Shown in pieces: positions 7,850 through 16,110 of a stretch of 24,445 bases of DNA; position 1 is the first letter of the stretch, and each line of letters begins with the position of its first letter. The notes under the pieces are model-generated. The model was given only the letters and a program-made list of their open reading frames with translations. It made no database searches and was not told where the DNA came from. The translations under genes and the position numbers were made by a program. The stretch is from contig JAQUEZ010000082.1 of assembly GCA_028684915.1 (NCBI GenBank), positions 1-24,445 on the forward strand, in the 5' to 3' direction. The stretch is from Desulfobulbus sp. GTDB taxonomy: Bacteria; Desulfobacterota; Desulfobulbia; Desulfobulbales; Desulfobulbaceae.

Positions 7850-9093
7850 TGTTTGCCCTGGTTGACTGCAACAACTTCTATGCAACCTGCGAGACCATTT
7901 TTCGGCCATCGCTCCGGGGAAAGCCTGTGGTGGTGCTCTCCAACAATGACGGCTGTGTTGTTGCAAGATCCGCCGAAGCCAAAGCGCTGGGTCTTAAAAT
8001 GGGCGCCCCTGCCTTTCAGATCAAAGAAGAGATCGAACGGCACGGTATAGAGGTCTTTTCTTCCAACTACACGCTCTATGCCGATATGTCGCATCGGGTG
8101 ATGAGCATCCTGCAGACGCTTGCCCCTGCGATTGAAATCTATTCGATCGATGAAGCGTTTGTTGATGTCCGGGGTGTTCGTGATTTGCATGCTTTTGGTG
8201 TTACGGTTCGCAAGACGATCCGGCAATGGACCGGTATTACCGTTGCAGTTGGTATTGCACCGACAAAGACACTCGCCAAACTCGCCAACTATGGTGCCAA
8301 GAAATATCTAGGTACAGGCGGGGTTGTTGTATTGACTGATGTGGAACGGCAGCGCAAGTTGATGAGCATTGCACCGGTTGATGAGGTCTGGGGGGTAGGC
8401 CGGAAGCTGCACCGGAAGCTCAATGCTTTGGGTATCCAAACCGCGCTTGATCTTGCTCAAAGTGATATTCAGGATATTCGCCGCCGGTTTAGCGTCGTGT
8501 TGGCCAGGACGGTGTCAGAACTTCAGGGGACATCTTGCCTTGAATTGGAGCAAGTGCCCTCCCCTAAAAAACAGATAGTCAGTTCGCGTTCATTCGGTCA
8601 GCGAATAACAGAAATCGACGAGATGCGGCAGGCGGTCAGTGAGTTTACAGAACGGGCGTGCGGGAAGTTGCGGAGAGAAAAGCAGTATGCGCGAGCGCTC
8701 AGCGTCTTCATTCAAACAAACCCTTTTGCGCAGCATCGTCCTGGATATGCCGATTGTGCCCATGGCACCCTGCAGGGTCACACCAACGACAGTTTTCAGT
8801 TTTGCCGCCTTGCTCAACGACTTTTGGCGCAGATATGGCGTGATGGCTTCGAGTACAATAAAGCCGGTATTATGCTCGGTGATTTTTCTCAGTCTACACG
8901 TCGGCAAACCACTCTTTTTGAAAAGCCTGTCAGAGACAACAGCAAAATTATGGCAGCCATTGATCGCATCAACAGCACAGTGGGCACGATAAAATTAGCG
9001 GCGACAGGAGTAGATCAAAAGTGGGCCATGCGGAGGGACCGGCTTTCACCGGCGTACACAACACGATGGCAGGATATTCCGCTGGTGAGATAA
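7849..9093 (+). CDS. umuC: UmuC-like Y-family DNA polymerase V subunit
   Basis: This 414-residue Y-family translesion polymerase has close to the normal UmuC length. Catalytic carboxylates lie in [15 protein letters not shown] (Asp6) and YSIDEAF (Asp and Glu, about residues 101-105). The family sequence [15 protein letters not shown] and the helix-hairpin-helix-like [20 protein letters not shown] are present. The C-terminal part matches the UmuC tail ([12 protein letters not shown], then [17 protein letters not shown]). It needs UmuD' and RecA to act. It is cotranscribed with umuD and both look intact. Confidence 0.95.
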   Translation: MFALVDCNNFYATCETIFRPSLRGKPVVVLSNNDGCVVARSAEAKALGLKMGAPAFQIKEEIERHGIEVFSSNYTLYADMSHRVMSILQTLAPAIEIYSIDEAFVDVRGVRDLHAFGVTVRKTIRQWTGITVAVGIAPTKTLAKLANYGAKKYLGTGGVVVLTDVERQRKLMSIAPVDEVWGVGRKLHRKLNALGIQTALDLAQSDIQDIRRRFSVVLARTVSELQGTSCLELEQVPSPKKQIVSSRSFGQRITEIDEMRQAVSEFTERACGKLRREKQYARALSVFIQTNPFAQHRPGYADCAHGTLQGHTNDSFQFCRLAQRLLAQIWRDGFEYNKAGIMLGDFSQSTRRQTTLFEKPVRDNSKIMAAIDRINSTVGTIKLAATGVDQKWAMRRDRLSPAYTTRWQDIPLVR

Positions 9094-9115
9094 TCGGCGG
9101 CATTGTGGTTTTTAA

Positions 9116-9139
9116 ATCATTTTATATCATAAAAATGAT
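9116..9139. repeat. ATCATAAAAATGAT operator-like repeat
   Basis: ATCAT at 9116 is followed by the inverted pair ATCATAAAAATGAT at 9126-9139. This is identical over 14 bases to the site at 6608-6621 upstream of parA. It lies between two convergent genes, so it is unlikely to be a simple promoter operator here and fits a dispersed centromere or nucleoprotein site better. Confidence 0.5.
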
Positions 9140-9149
9140 TTTATTATGC

Positions 9150-10232
9150 TCAATTAACAGGGTGGATAGCTGCAGGTAACTCATCAAGATAGTCAACATT
9201 GATAGGTATCGGGGGCAACCATTTCAGAATACTTTCCGTCCTTCCTTCACCAACACGATAGGTATGCCAGTGTGCCCGACGAAGGTGCGGACTGAGCCGT
9301 GACCCTTCGGACTCGGCCAATTGATTGCTTGTCGATTGTTGTGGCGCTTGGGAGGCCGTTTTTGCGGCCCGGAGTGCCGAGCCAAGTCTCACCCCAACAT
9401 CCCAGTTCTGTGGTCGGTCTGGAGGAAACAACCGCCACCCTTTTTTAGTTTTTTGGGGTCGGGGATACGTTGGCCGATCAGCAATCCCAAAATCAGCGTT
9501 AGCCGTACAAAGATAGAGAACCAGATTGATGACTGGCTCCAGTGATCGAGCAAGCTCTTGAGAAATATTGGGCATAGACTGGCCTGGCTCCCCTACGCTT
9601 TGCTTTATTGCTTCTTCCAGCATGGCCGCAATGGCCAAATCAAGGGTTGGTTCGGTCAAGTGGAGAGGAAGGGCAACGAGGTTAAAGGATTGAGCGGCTG
9701 CACCAAACTTCTGAGGGGCAAAATTACGCGGTGCTTCCTCGTCCAAATCCAACACCAGCCTTAATTCGGGCCGTTCCGTTTTAACATCCCACTCCAAATG
9801 AACAAAGACACCAGCAAGTTTGTTTTTGAACCACTGCAAACCCGGCGTCTCAAGATAAACGCACCACTCCGGGAGATGATACAAGACCTCAACCGGCAAT
9901 TTATCGATGGACGTGTCAACAATGGAAGCAAAGAGGTCAGGATCAAATCTATAAATTCCTTGGCCAGTTCTCCAGGTAGCAAGAGCGCCTAATATGCCGA
10001 TGTCCAATACCTTTTCAATCCCAAGCTGCCCGGCTTCAACAAACTGCTGAATAATATCTGCCGAAACACTCAAAGGGCAATAACACCAATCCGGCCAGCT
10101 TGGCGCACCATTCTTACCCCTCTTCTGACGGGCTTCATCATAAAACTTCCAGATATCAGGGTAGGTTTTTCCGAGATTCCGCAAGTGCTCCCTTGGGCGG
10201 CACTGTTTTGATCTGTTGGGATGGTTTGCCAT
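9150..10232 (-). CDS. AcrVA2-family anti-CRISPR-like protein
   Basis: This 360-residue protein resembles AcrVA2, the Moraxella inhibitor of type V-A CRISPR, which lowers Cas12a levels during its synthesis. Matching signatures in order are WRTGQGIYRFD (about residues 87-97; AcrVA2 has WRNTLGIYQLD), LPEWCVYL (about 120-127; LPDWCVYV), a later LCTANADFGI segment, and near the C-terminus HLRRAHWHTYRVGEG (about 320-334; HIRRGHWHGYWQGTG) then KWLPPIPINV (RWQPAVFVN). The comparison is from memory. No strong ribosome-binding site precedes the ATG. The gene shares orientation with the next three anti-restriction-type genes. Homologues are thought to be common in hosts without Cas12a, so the real target may differ. 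Confidence 0.75.
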   Translation of the reverse strand: MANHPNRSKQCRPREHLRNLGKTYPDIWKFYDEARQKRGKNGAPSWPDWCYCPLSVSADIIQQFVEAGQLGIEKVLDIGILGALATWRTGQGIYRFDPDLFASIVDTSIDKLPVEVLYHLPEWCVYLETPGLQWFKNKLAGVFVHLEWDVKTERPELRLVLDLDEEAPRNFAPQKFGAAAQSFNLVALPLHLTEPTLDLAIAAMLEEAIKQSVGEPGQSMPNISQELARSLEPVINLVLYLCTANADFGIADRPTYPRPQKTKKGWRLFPPDRPQNWDVGVRLGSALRAAKTASQAPQQSTSNQLAESEGSRLSPHLRRAHWHTYRVGEGRTESILKWLPPIPINVDYLDELPAAIHPVN

Positions 10233-10470
10233 GATAATCTTTAAATTGCTCCGATCCGTTTAAAATACTCAAAACAAAGCGCCTGAACGCTTCGGCAATC
10301 CTTTTAGAGAGCGAGGATGTCGACGTCCGAACCCTCAGAAGGAAAGAGGCCCGGTGATAGCGACAATTGTGGGAGCTGCTGACGGTAAATATAAAATCGT
10401 CCGTTTAGCTTCAAACTGTCAGTTAAATCAAAAACAGGCTTTAAGCTGACTGCGACCGCCGCGTCCGGAG

Positions 10471-10881
10471 TCAATATCCTCTTCCACCACATTGAGGACA
10501 GGCGTTCCGCGTGTGATTTGTTTCATCGTTCATGTCTTCGTAGATCAGGCCAGAACCGTGACACAAAGAGCAATCAGGAAGGCCTCTATTGGCAACATGA
10601 TACCGTTCCCACCTCTTCCACAGTTCGCGGAAGAGGCGATCGCCATCTTCTAGTAAATTTTGCGGTTCGGTTCCGAGTTCGACCCTGCCACGGATCACGG
10701 CGAGAGCTGCTTGATAATATCCACGATCCAAATTGCACAGATCGACGATATTCAACTGGAAGTCATTCCCATTGTAAGCGCTTAAAAGCACTTGCGCGGC
10801 AACTCGACTTCCACCGGTATCACCCTGAGCAAGTGCTGCCAGCTTAAGGATCGCGGTTGAATACTCCTTTTCTGCTGTCAT
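10471..10881 (-). CDS. DUF7673-like protein with a C-terminal CxxCxGxG zinc motif
   Basis: The product has 136 residues. The first hundred look like a family I know only as DUF7673 on plasmids and ICEs: LAQGDTGGSRVAAQVLLSAYNG, then DLCNLDRGYYQAALAVI. The C-terminus has CSLCHGSG (about residues 102-109) and CPQCGGRGY (about 128-136), a DnaJ-like pair that should bind one zinc ion. GGGGGG stands 5-10 bases before the ATG. It lies in the plasmid maintenance and anti-restriction segment, in line with the AcrVA2-like gene but 238 bases from it. Its function is unknown. Confidence 0.65.
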   Translation of the reverse strand: MTAEKEYSTAILKLAALAQGDTGGSRVAAQVLLSAYNGNDFQLNIVDLCNLDRGYYQAALAVIRGRVELGTEPQNLLEDGDRLFRELWKRWERYHVANRGLPDCSLCHGSGLIYEDMNDETNHTRNACPQCGGRGY

Positions 10882-11166
10882 GTAGCCCCCCTCATTTCTT
10901 TGATCGTCGCAGTAGTTAACCGTAGGGCAACCCTTTTTTTTTACTCTACCATATCAACAAATCGCTCGTAGTGACGACGAGTACACTAATTCCAATAACT
11001 AGATCACCATAACTCCTAAATCGAGCTAATTTCTCTTTGTTTGACACGTTTTGCTGAGTTCTCAGGCCTTAACTTGACGGCTGGGAAGCTAACGTTCGCT
11101 TTTGTACCTCATCATAATCCCTGATAAAATAGAGGGTATATATTTCACTCCATAAAAGGAAAAAGA
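10882..11166. other. Gene-free spacer
   Basis: No supported protein or RNA gene. The part next to 10881 must carry the promoter of the DUF7673-like gene. A T-rich run lies near 10930-10940. I see no further structure I can defend. Confidence 0.4.
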
Positions 11167-11201
11167 AAGACCGGGTCAATTTGTCGGTTCGGCCCGGTCT
11201 T
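11158..11201 (-). terminator. Rho-independent terminator of the small plasmid gene
   Basis: AAGACCGGG (11167-11175) and CCCGGTCTT (11193-11201) form a 9-bp stem with a further inner pair. On the - strand the stem is followed by TCTTTTTCCTTTT. It sits just after the stop of the gene ending at 11210. Confidence 0.8.
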
Positions 11202-11209
11202 GGTGGAAG

Positions 11210-11518
11210 TTAGTATTCGTCCGGCATCAGGATGGTCGTGACCTGTCTATCCGCTTCAGTGATGATCCATAAACAGTTTTCACCGTAACCCTGAGCCGGT
11301 TTATTCGGATCGATAGCGTAGGCGGACAAAATCCGGAAGCCTTGTTGAGTTGCGAGGTTGTTTTCTTCGGCATCGTCCTCACACACGTTTCCCCATTCTC
11401 CGCGCTGATGAAGATCCAAACATTCCCAGACTCTCGGGCTTGTAACTTTCTCCCTTGCTCCAACTGTAATAAGAAGTCGGCCCAACTGAAAAGGGTTGAA
11501 GGCGGTTTGTGCTTCCAT
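11210..11518 (-). CDS. Small plasmid-borne protein of the anti-restriction region, function unknown
   Basis: The product is a 102-residue protein of a family common beside ardC and methylase genes on plasmids and ICEs. It is sometimes labelled restriction subunit M although it has no methylase motif. Typical traits are RGEWGNVCEDDAEENNLA (about residues 39-56), FRILSAY, and the C-terminal LWIITEADRQVTTILMPDEY. No membrane segment or metal motif is present. AAAGGAGA lies 5 bases before the ATG and is part of a leader almost identical to that of the DUF4942 gene, so the two are probably co-regulated. Confidence 0.7.
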   Translation of the reverse strand: MEAQTAFNPFQLGRLLITVGAREKVTSPRVWECLDLHQRGEWGNVCEDDAEENNLATQQGFRILSAYAIDPNKPAQGYGENCLWIITEADRQVTTILMPDEY

Positions 11519-11660
11519 GAATATCTCCTTTCGAGATTTCTGCCCCTGGTCCGCGAGGCGCCGGTCTCAAGGTTTCCCCCTTGAATTGACTGAATATTAC
11601 ATGATTTCATAATATAAATAAATCATTTTTTATCATTTATATTATATTTTTATCATTAAA
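11519..11660 (-). promoter_or_regulatory. Leader and operator region, copy A
   Basis: This roughly 140-base block is repeated in the same orientation at 13419-13560. Next to the gene it has ATCTCGAAAGGAGAT, in which ATCTC can pair with GAGAT and close off the ribosome-binding site. Further upstream are a GC-rich segment (CCTTGAGACCGGC), then AT-rich DNA with ATCAT at 11622, 11632 and 11652 and ATGAT at 11601. The promoter should lie in the AT-rich part. Confidence 0.65.
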
Positions 11661-11763
11661 TATAACAAAAATCAGGGCGCTGCTTGACTGAACGGGTTGG
11701 AGTCAGAAAGGAACTATCGGTGATAGGGGATCGAATTTATTTTTCCTTTGGAGTCAATCAAAT

Positions 11764-11802
11764 CGCCGGGTCGATCCGTAGGACACACGGACAGACCCGG
11801 CG
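11764..11802 (-). terminator. Hairpin downstream of the DUF4942 gene
   Basis: CGCCGGGTC (11764-11772) pairs with GACCCGGCG (11794-11802), with an inner TCCGT/ACGGA pair. It begins 15 bases past the stop of the - strand gene. The T run after it is poor, so it may act as an RNA-stabilising hairpin rather than a strong terminator. Confidence 0.6.
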
Positions 11803-11816
11803 ATGGCAAAGAGGGG

Positions 11817-13418
11817 TTAAGCAGCTTTCAGCAGCAATGGCTGTGTCCAAGTGCTTTCAAAGACAGCCTGGCCGAGGTTCTTGGTGTATTCAACCGCTCC
11901 GCCGATCTCGAAGGCGTCAACCACCGTTTGCTCTTCGGGGCTCATGTCGTGATAGGATTTTTGGCCATAATTCATCGGGAGCCATTCTCTCCCGAGACAG
12001 GCCGCTACATTGAATCTTCGCAGAATATTCTCATCGTTGAACGTCAGGTGCAGCGTTCCTTTTTTGTAAGCAGTCAGGGTAAAATAAGTGCTCTTGATCC
12101 CTCTATTCTGGCCACGGGCAAACGCTCTGTTGATGGAGTCGGAAATGCTGAGATAATGCGGGCTTCCATCAAAGTAGTTCATCACGATGTCAATGTCGCG
12201 CAAACTGGCATCAACTTGGTGATCGAGTTTCCATTCGGTCCTATCCATCCAGTCAAGGAAAGGCCCGTTGCCATGGCCACCATACACCGGAATAATCACC
12301 TTCTTGCCAACCCTGAAAGCATCATTTGTCTTCCATCCATTAAAGTAATGAATGTTGTCGGTGAAAACACCGTCATCCCAGCAATGTTTGATTGTGAATA
12401 AATCAAAAACCTCAAGCACGGCTTTGGTCAGCGTGTCGTTGTATCCTGAAATCAGGTTCAATAAAAATCCACGAATATTGTTTTCTGTAAAGTCCATATT
12501 GGTGCGGTCTTTCACCATTTCCTCAAACTCATTCAACCGTTTCTTTGTCATGCGTTTTTTGACCTCTGGAAGATCAAGAGTTTTCCGCCAAAAGTCGTGC
12601 CGGATACGTCGGATCGTGGTGTTGGTTGTTCCTTGCATCAACTTGGTTAGGGTGTCAGCTGTCCGAAGATACTTGTCGGGCTCTTTGTTTAGGCCAATAT
12701 ATTGCCCTACCTTTTTATGATTTTGGTAATAGCCGACGATGGTCTCCATGGATAAAGCAACAATCTGGTTAAATTCAGCGACTAATTCCTCAATATCCTT
12801 TCCATTTGTCACCTCATAATTTTCCTCAACCTTGTCGTCAAACTCGGAAATTTTATCACCGCACCCGGCAAATAGATCTTCCTCAACATTCCGCTCGATC
12901 ACAATATTAACCAGGGCCACCTCGACGCTTGCCTTGCGTTCCGCGTTCTGAAAAGCCCCTTGGAGATATTCTATCTCGGCACCAAGCTCTTTCAATTTTT
13001 TTGCGAGCTCCTGCCGGTTTCTGGTGTGGGTGTTACGCAAGGTTTCAGCATTCAGCAAGCACACGATCTGTCCGCTGTACATAATATCGATAGCCTTGAG
13101 AAGGTGCTTGTCGCCTTCAGCAAAAGGAGGATTCATCAGGATCAGGTCAAATTTGTCCGGCCCATTGAAAGCCAGAAAATCATGATCAATGACGGCAATG
13201 TTTTTGCCACGCAAAGTTGCCCGCAGGTCAGGATCTATTTCAATGGCGGAAAACTTCCGTTTCGTACCGTGGCGATCTTTAGTTTCAGAATAAACTTCTA
13301 TTAGATCCGCTTTTCCAGCGGATGGTTCAAGGATATATTCAGGACATCCTTTAACTTTTTGGGCCATTTTCCGGCCCAATTCCCTGGGTGTTGGGTAAAA
13401 TGAGCTGTTGTTGAACAT
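11817..13418 (-). CDS. DUF4942 protein with N6-adenine-methylase-like N-terminal domain
   Basis: The 533-residue product begins with a Rossmann methylase domain. The SAM-binding motif ILEPSAGKADLI is at about residues 29-40, IEIDP at 59-63 and the catalytic NPPF at 96-99 in LILMNPPFAEGDKHLLKAID. NPPF/NPPY is the signature of amino-group (N6A/N4C) methylases. The middle is helical. The C-terminal part (about 330-520) matches the DUF4942 outline, with WDDGVFTDNIHYFNGWKTNDAF and ALIGREWLP-like ends. Such proteins occur on plasmids and ICEs as orphan methylases that could protect incoming DNA from restriction. No cognate nuclease is adjacent. The ATG at 13418 has AAAGGAG 8 bases upstream. Confidence 0.8.
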   Translation of the reverse strand: MFNNSSFYPTPRELGRKMAQKVKGCPEYILEPSAGKADLIEVYSETKDRHGTKRKFSAIEIDPDLRATLRGKNIAVIDHDFLAFNGPDKFDLILMNPPFAEGDKHLLKAIDIMYSGQIVCLLNAETLRNTHTRNRQELAKKLKELGAEIEYLQGAFQNAERKASVEVALVNIVIERNVEEDLFAGCGDKISEFDDKVEENYEVTNGKDIEELVAEFNQIVALSMETIVGYYQNHKKVGQYIGLNKEPDKYLRTADTLTKLMQGTTNTTIRRIRHDFWRKTLDLPEVKKRMTKKRLNEFEEMVKDRTNMDFTENNIRGFLLNLISGYNDTLTKAVLEVFDLFTIKHCWDDGVFTDNIHYFNGWKTNDAFRVGKKVIIPVYGGHGNGPFLDWMDRTEWKLDHQVDASLRDIDIVMNYFDGSPHYLSISDSINRAFARGQNRGIKSTYFTLTAYKKGTLHLTFNDENILRRFNVAACLGREWLPMNYGQKSYHDMSPEEQTVVDAFEIGGAVEYTKNLGQAVFESTWTQPLLLKAA

Positions 13419-13560
13419 TGCTTTATCTCCTTTCGAGATCTCTGCCCCTGTTCCGCGAGGCTGCCGGTCTCAAGGTTGCCCCTTGAATTAATTGAATATT
13501 AAACGATTTTATAAAATAATTAAATCATTTTTTATCATTTATATGATATTTTTATCATTT
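13419..13560 (-). promoter_or_regulatory. Leader and operator region, copy B
   Basis: A second copy of the block at 11519-11660. The sequestering hairpin ATCTCGAAAGGAGAT is conserved, as is the GC-rich middle. The AT-rich half has ATCAT at 13523, 13533 and 13553 and ATGAT at 13542. It lies between the DUF4942 gene and the divergent helicase gene, so the AT-rich sites could affect both. Confidence 0.65.
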
Positions 13561-13680
13561 AATAACAGCAAGAAAAGAGCATATGGAATAAGGGCCACTA
13601 TGGTTTGTTATTTGTACTTGGAGTCAAAAAAAAATAATCAGTGGCGACCCGCTGGGATGGGCATGGAGATAATTATAGAA

Positions 13681-13722
13681 TTGACATCATGCCTGTCGTT
13701 TGTTATCGTTTGGCATCGTTTG
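13681..13722 (+). promoter_or_regulatory. Promoter with three 10-bp-phased TCGTTTG repeats
   Basis: TTGACA (13681-13686) is followed after 17 bases by TATCGT (13704-13709), a plausible -35/-10 pair. TCGTTTG occurs at 13696, 13706 and 13716, exactly 10 bases apart, covering the -10 and the start region. Repeats on one face of the helix over a promoter suggest a cooperative repressor. The HTH at the N-terminus of the downstream helicase is the nearest candidate. Confidence 0.55.
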
Positions 13723-13748
13723 ATACTATTTTACATTGGGTGTTTTTT

Positions 13749-15779
13749 ATGGATTCTGAAGGTGCTTGGCTCTCGATCGAAGAGACTACGGATTATTTAA
13801 ACATGGGTAAGACGGCGCTTTACGCTCTTGCCCGTGACGGACGGATTCCCGCGCGCAAAATCGGGAAAAAATGGGTTTTCGAAAAGGCCGCGTTAGACGA
13901 CTGGGTTCGTGCAACCTTGCCGTTAAATATGTTCTTTTTCAATTTGGACTTTAAGATTTCGGGCAACGAAAATCTACGAGACCCTCAACGTGAGGGCTAT
14001 CTCCGTACATATGATTTTTTTAAGTCTGGTAAGAACAAGGCAATTCTACAAATCCCTGTAGGTTGCGGAAAGACAGGCCTAGCAGCTTTGTTACCGCTTG
14101 GATTGGCCGAGGGGCGCGTTATCGTTATAGCTCCGAATCTGACTATAAAAACAGGCCTTTACAGTGCAATGGACATAACAAATCGTCAAAAATGTTTCTG
14201 GCGGAAAACCGGTGTCCTTAGCCAAGACCAGATGATATCAGGACCATTGGCCTGTACTCTCGACAGCGGAAACGTATCTGTCGCATCAAAATCGCACATT
14301 ATAATTACAAATGTGCAGCAACTCGCTACCAATGTTGAGAAATGGCTCACTCAATTTCCAAATGATTTTTTCGATATGATTATTATCGACGAAGCACATC
14401 ACAGCACAGCGGCTAGTTGGCAGAAAGTTATAGAGCGGTTTCCAAAGGCCAAAGTGATTTTGTTAACTGCAACGCCCTTTCGGAGTGATCGTCAAGAACT
14501 AGACGGAGAACTGGTATTCCGATATCCCTTCAGAAATGCTACGTTGAAAGGTTACATAAAACGTTTAAAGGCTAGTTACATCGCTCCTTCAACAATTGAA
14601 TTGGGATTTTCAGATAAGAGTGGCCACCTCTACACCCTCGATGATGTTATGAGGCTGAAGGAAGAGGAATGGTTCAGTAGGGGCGTAGCCCTTGCTCGTC
14701 TTTGCAATCAGCACATTGTAGATAGTAGCCTTGAAAAACTTGAAGAGTTGCGTCAGAGCGGCACGCAGCACCAACTTATAGCGGTTGCATGCTCAATCAA
14801 TCATGCACGCGAAATTCGTTCCCTATACCAAGAACGAGGGTTCAACGCTGACGTAATTCATAGCAAACAAAGTGATGATAAACAGGCTGAAATTCTCGGG
14901 TCATTGAGAAACGGAACCCTTGATTGCATTATACAAGTCCAGATGCTTGGAGAAGGGTTTGATCATCCTAAATTAAGTGTGGCGGCAATATTTCGTCCAT
15001 TCAGAACACTCGCTCCTTATGTTCAATTTGTCGGCCGGATAATGCGTGTCGTTGTACAGAACGATCCAACACATCCCGATAATGTCGGCCATATTGTCAC
15101 TCATCTTGGCATGAATCTGGACGAGCGACTGAAAGAATTCAAACAGTTTGAAAATGACGATCAAGCATTTTGGAATAAAGTTATAGGCGGTGAAGAACCT
15201 GATGTGCCGTCGGATGTGAGAAATGGTAATGCACGGCTTACTGCCACTGAGAAAGTTGTGGTGCACGGCGAGATTATCGAGTCGCTTTGGGAAGAAGACT
15301 TCACTACTGTAGAGGATATGCAAATAATCGAAGATTTGCGCGAGCGTTTAAAGCTGTATGGGCTCGATTCCAGTCAAGCGGAGGAGATGATTAAAAAAGC
15401 TCAACAGCCAACACTGCGAAAAAGGGCACCAACTGAACCTTTCCTCGTCCAGCCTCAACGTGAGTGGGAAGAAGCCAAGAAGCGATTGAATGAGCAGGCA
15501 AAGCGTCTGGCAAATATACTTTTAAACCACGTTATGCTGGAAATGACGGGTACAGAATTGACTTACAAATATAAATCTTTGAAGCTAACTGGGCGCAATA
15601 ATTATGTGTCGGCCCTAATGATGGTGAATGCTGAAATACAGAAACGCATGGGAAAAGATCGTGCGCAGGCAACCACAGAAGAGTTCAAAGCGATCATAGA
15701 TAATATCGATGATTTGCTACAAACACTTGTCCGGCGTATTCGGAAGGCAAAGGCGGCTTATGACAAAAATCAAACCTAG
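13749..15779 (+). CDS. Excisionase-type HTH fused to an SF2 (DEAH) helicase
   Basis: The product has 676 residues. Residues 5-54 form an excisionase/MerR-like HTH (WLSIEETTDYLNMGKTALYA, RDGRIPARKIGKKWVF). The helicase follows: Walker A IPVGCGKTG (about 102-110), IIIDEAHHS (about 211-219), TATPF (about 240-244), and a second RecA domain with GEGFDHPKL and QFVGRIMR (about 424-431). About 200 mostly helical residues follow, with no nuclease motif I can see. The ATG at 13749 is chosen because a promoter with repeats lies just before it; the frame is open further up to 13641. Such restriction-type helicases are common in defence islands. The 3' end overlaps the zinc protein gene by 20 bases. Its role is inferred, not shown. 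Confidence 0.8.
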   Translation: MDSEGAWLSIEETTDYLNMGKTALYALARDGRIPARKIGKKWVFEKAALDDWVRATLPLNMFFFNLDFKISGNENLRDPQREGYLRTYDFFKSGKNKAILQIPVGCGKTGLAALLPLGLAEGRVIVIAPNLTIKTGLYSAMDITNRQKCFWRKTGVLSQDQMISGPLACTLDSGNVSVASKSHIIITNVQQLATNVEKWLTQFPNDFFDMIIIDEAHHSTAASWQKVIERFPKAKVILLTATPFRSDRQELDGELVFRYPFRNATLKGYIKRLKASYIAPSTIELGFSDKSGHLYTLDDVMRLKEEEWFSRGVALARLCNQHIVDSSLEKLEELRQSGTQHQLIAVACSINHAREIRSLYQERGFNADVIHSKQSDDKQAEILGSLRNGTLDCIIQVQMLGEGFDHPKLSVAAIFRPFRTLAPYVQFVGRIMRVVVQNDPTHPDNVGHIVTHLGMNLDERLKEFKQFENDDQAFWNKVIGGEEPDVPSDVRNGNARLTATEKVVVHGEIIESLWEEDFTTVEDMQIIEDLRERLKLYGLDSSQAEEMIKKAQQPTLRKRAPTEPFLVQPQREWEEAKKRLNEQAKRLANILLNHVMLEMTGTELTYKYKSLKLTGRNNYVSALMMVNAEIQKRMGKDRAQATTEEFKAIIDNIDDLLQTLVRRIRKAKAAYDKNQT

Positions 15780-16011
15780 AGGCCCCGTCCCGTCACTAAT
15801 TGGCAGCACCAATGGTAGACCGCGACGCGTTACAGTAAAACGAAAGTCAACATGCTATCGGTGCCACGCTGAGTTACTATCTGGAGATGCCTGTATCGAA
15901 ATCCCGAAACTTGGCGAAGCCTTCGCAACTACAAAGCGCGTTTGTGACGAATGTTTTCAAGGAATATTGGAAAAGACGTCAGAGGATTTGGAAGAAATTA
16001 AGGTGCTTTAA
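15760..16011 (+). CDS. Small zinc-binding partner of the helicase
   Basis: The product is 83 residues. CYRCHAELLSGDACIEI (first CxxC at about residues 33-36) and KRVCDECFQGIL (second CxxC at about 63-66) form a four-cysteine treble-clef or zinc-ribbon outline. The N-terminus is basic (MTKIKPRGPVPS, GRPRRVTVKRKS), suggesting DNA or RNA contact. The ATG lies inside the end of the helicase gene, so the two are coupled. I do not recognise a named family. Confidence 0.65.
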   Translation: MTKIKPRGPVPSLIGSTNGRPRRVTVKRKSTCYRCHAELLSGDACIEIPKLGEAFATTKRVCDECFQGILEKTSEDLEEIKVL

Positions 16012-16048
16012 CATTAATGTTATCCACTCACGTAAGCCACTGACGTAC

Positions 16049-16077
16049 TTGACCTCTTTCCTAATATGGGTGATATT
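16049..16077 (+). promoter_or_regulatory. Candidate promoter for the HATPase gene
   Basis: TTGACC (16049-16054) and GATATT (16072-16077) are 17 bases apart. This is the only promoter-like pair I see in the 99-base gap, and it would start a transcript shortly before the ATG at 16111. Confidence 0.4.
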
Positions 16078-16110
16078 TATCAACTTGATTTTGGCTTTCA
16101 GGATGGATGA

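Noticed and set aside
10304..10492. Possible 62-residue - strand gene downstream of the DUF7673-like gene
   Set aside because: No ribosome-binding site, start buried in the upstream gene, and no recognisable feature. It cannot be excluded but is not supported.
11748..12401. + strand open frame of 217 codons
   Set aside because: Antisense to the DUF4942 coding region, which has intact catalytic motifs.
13641..13748. N-terminal extension of the helicase by 36 codons
   Set aside because: The stretch contains a promoter-like pair and three phased repeats, and the HTH domain begins just after ATG 13749.
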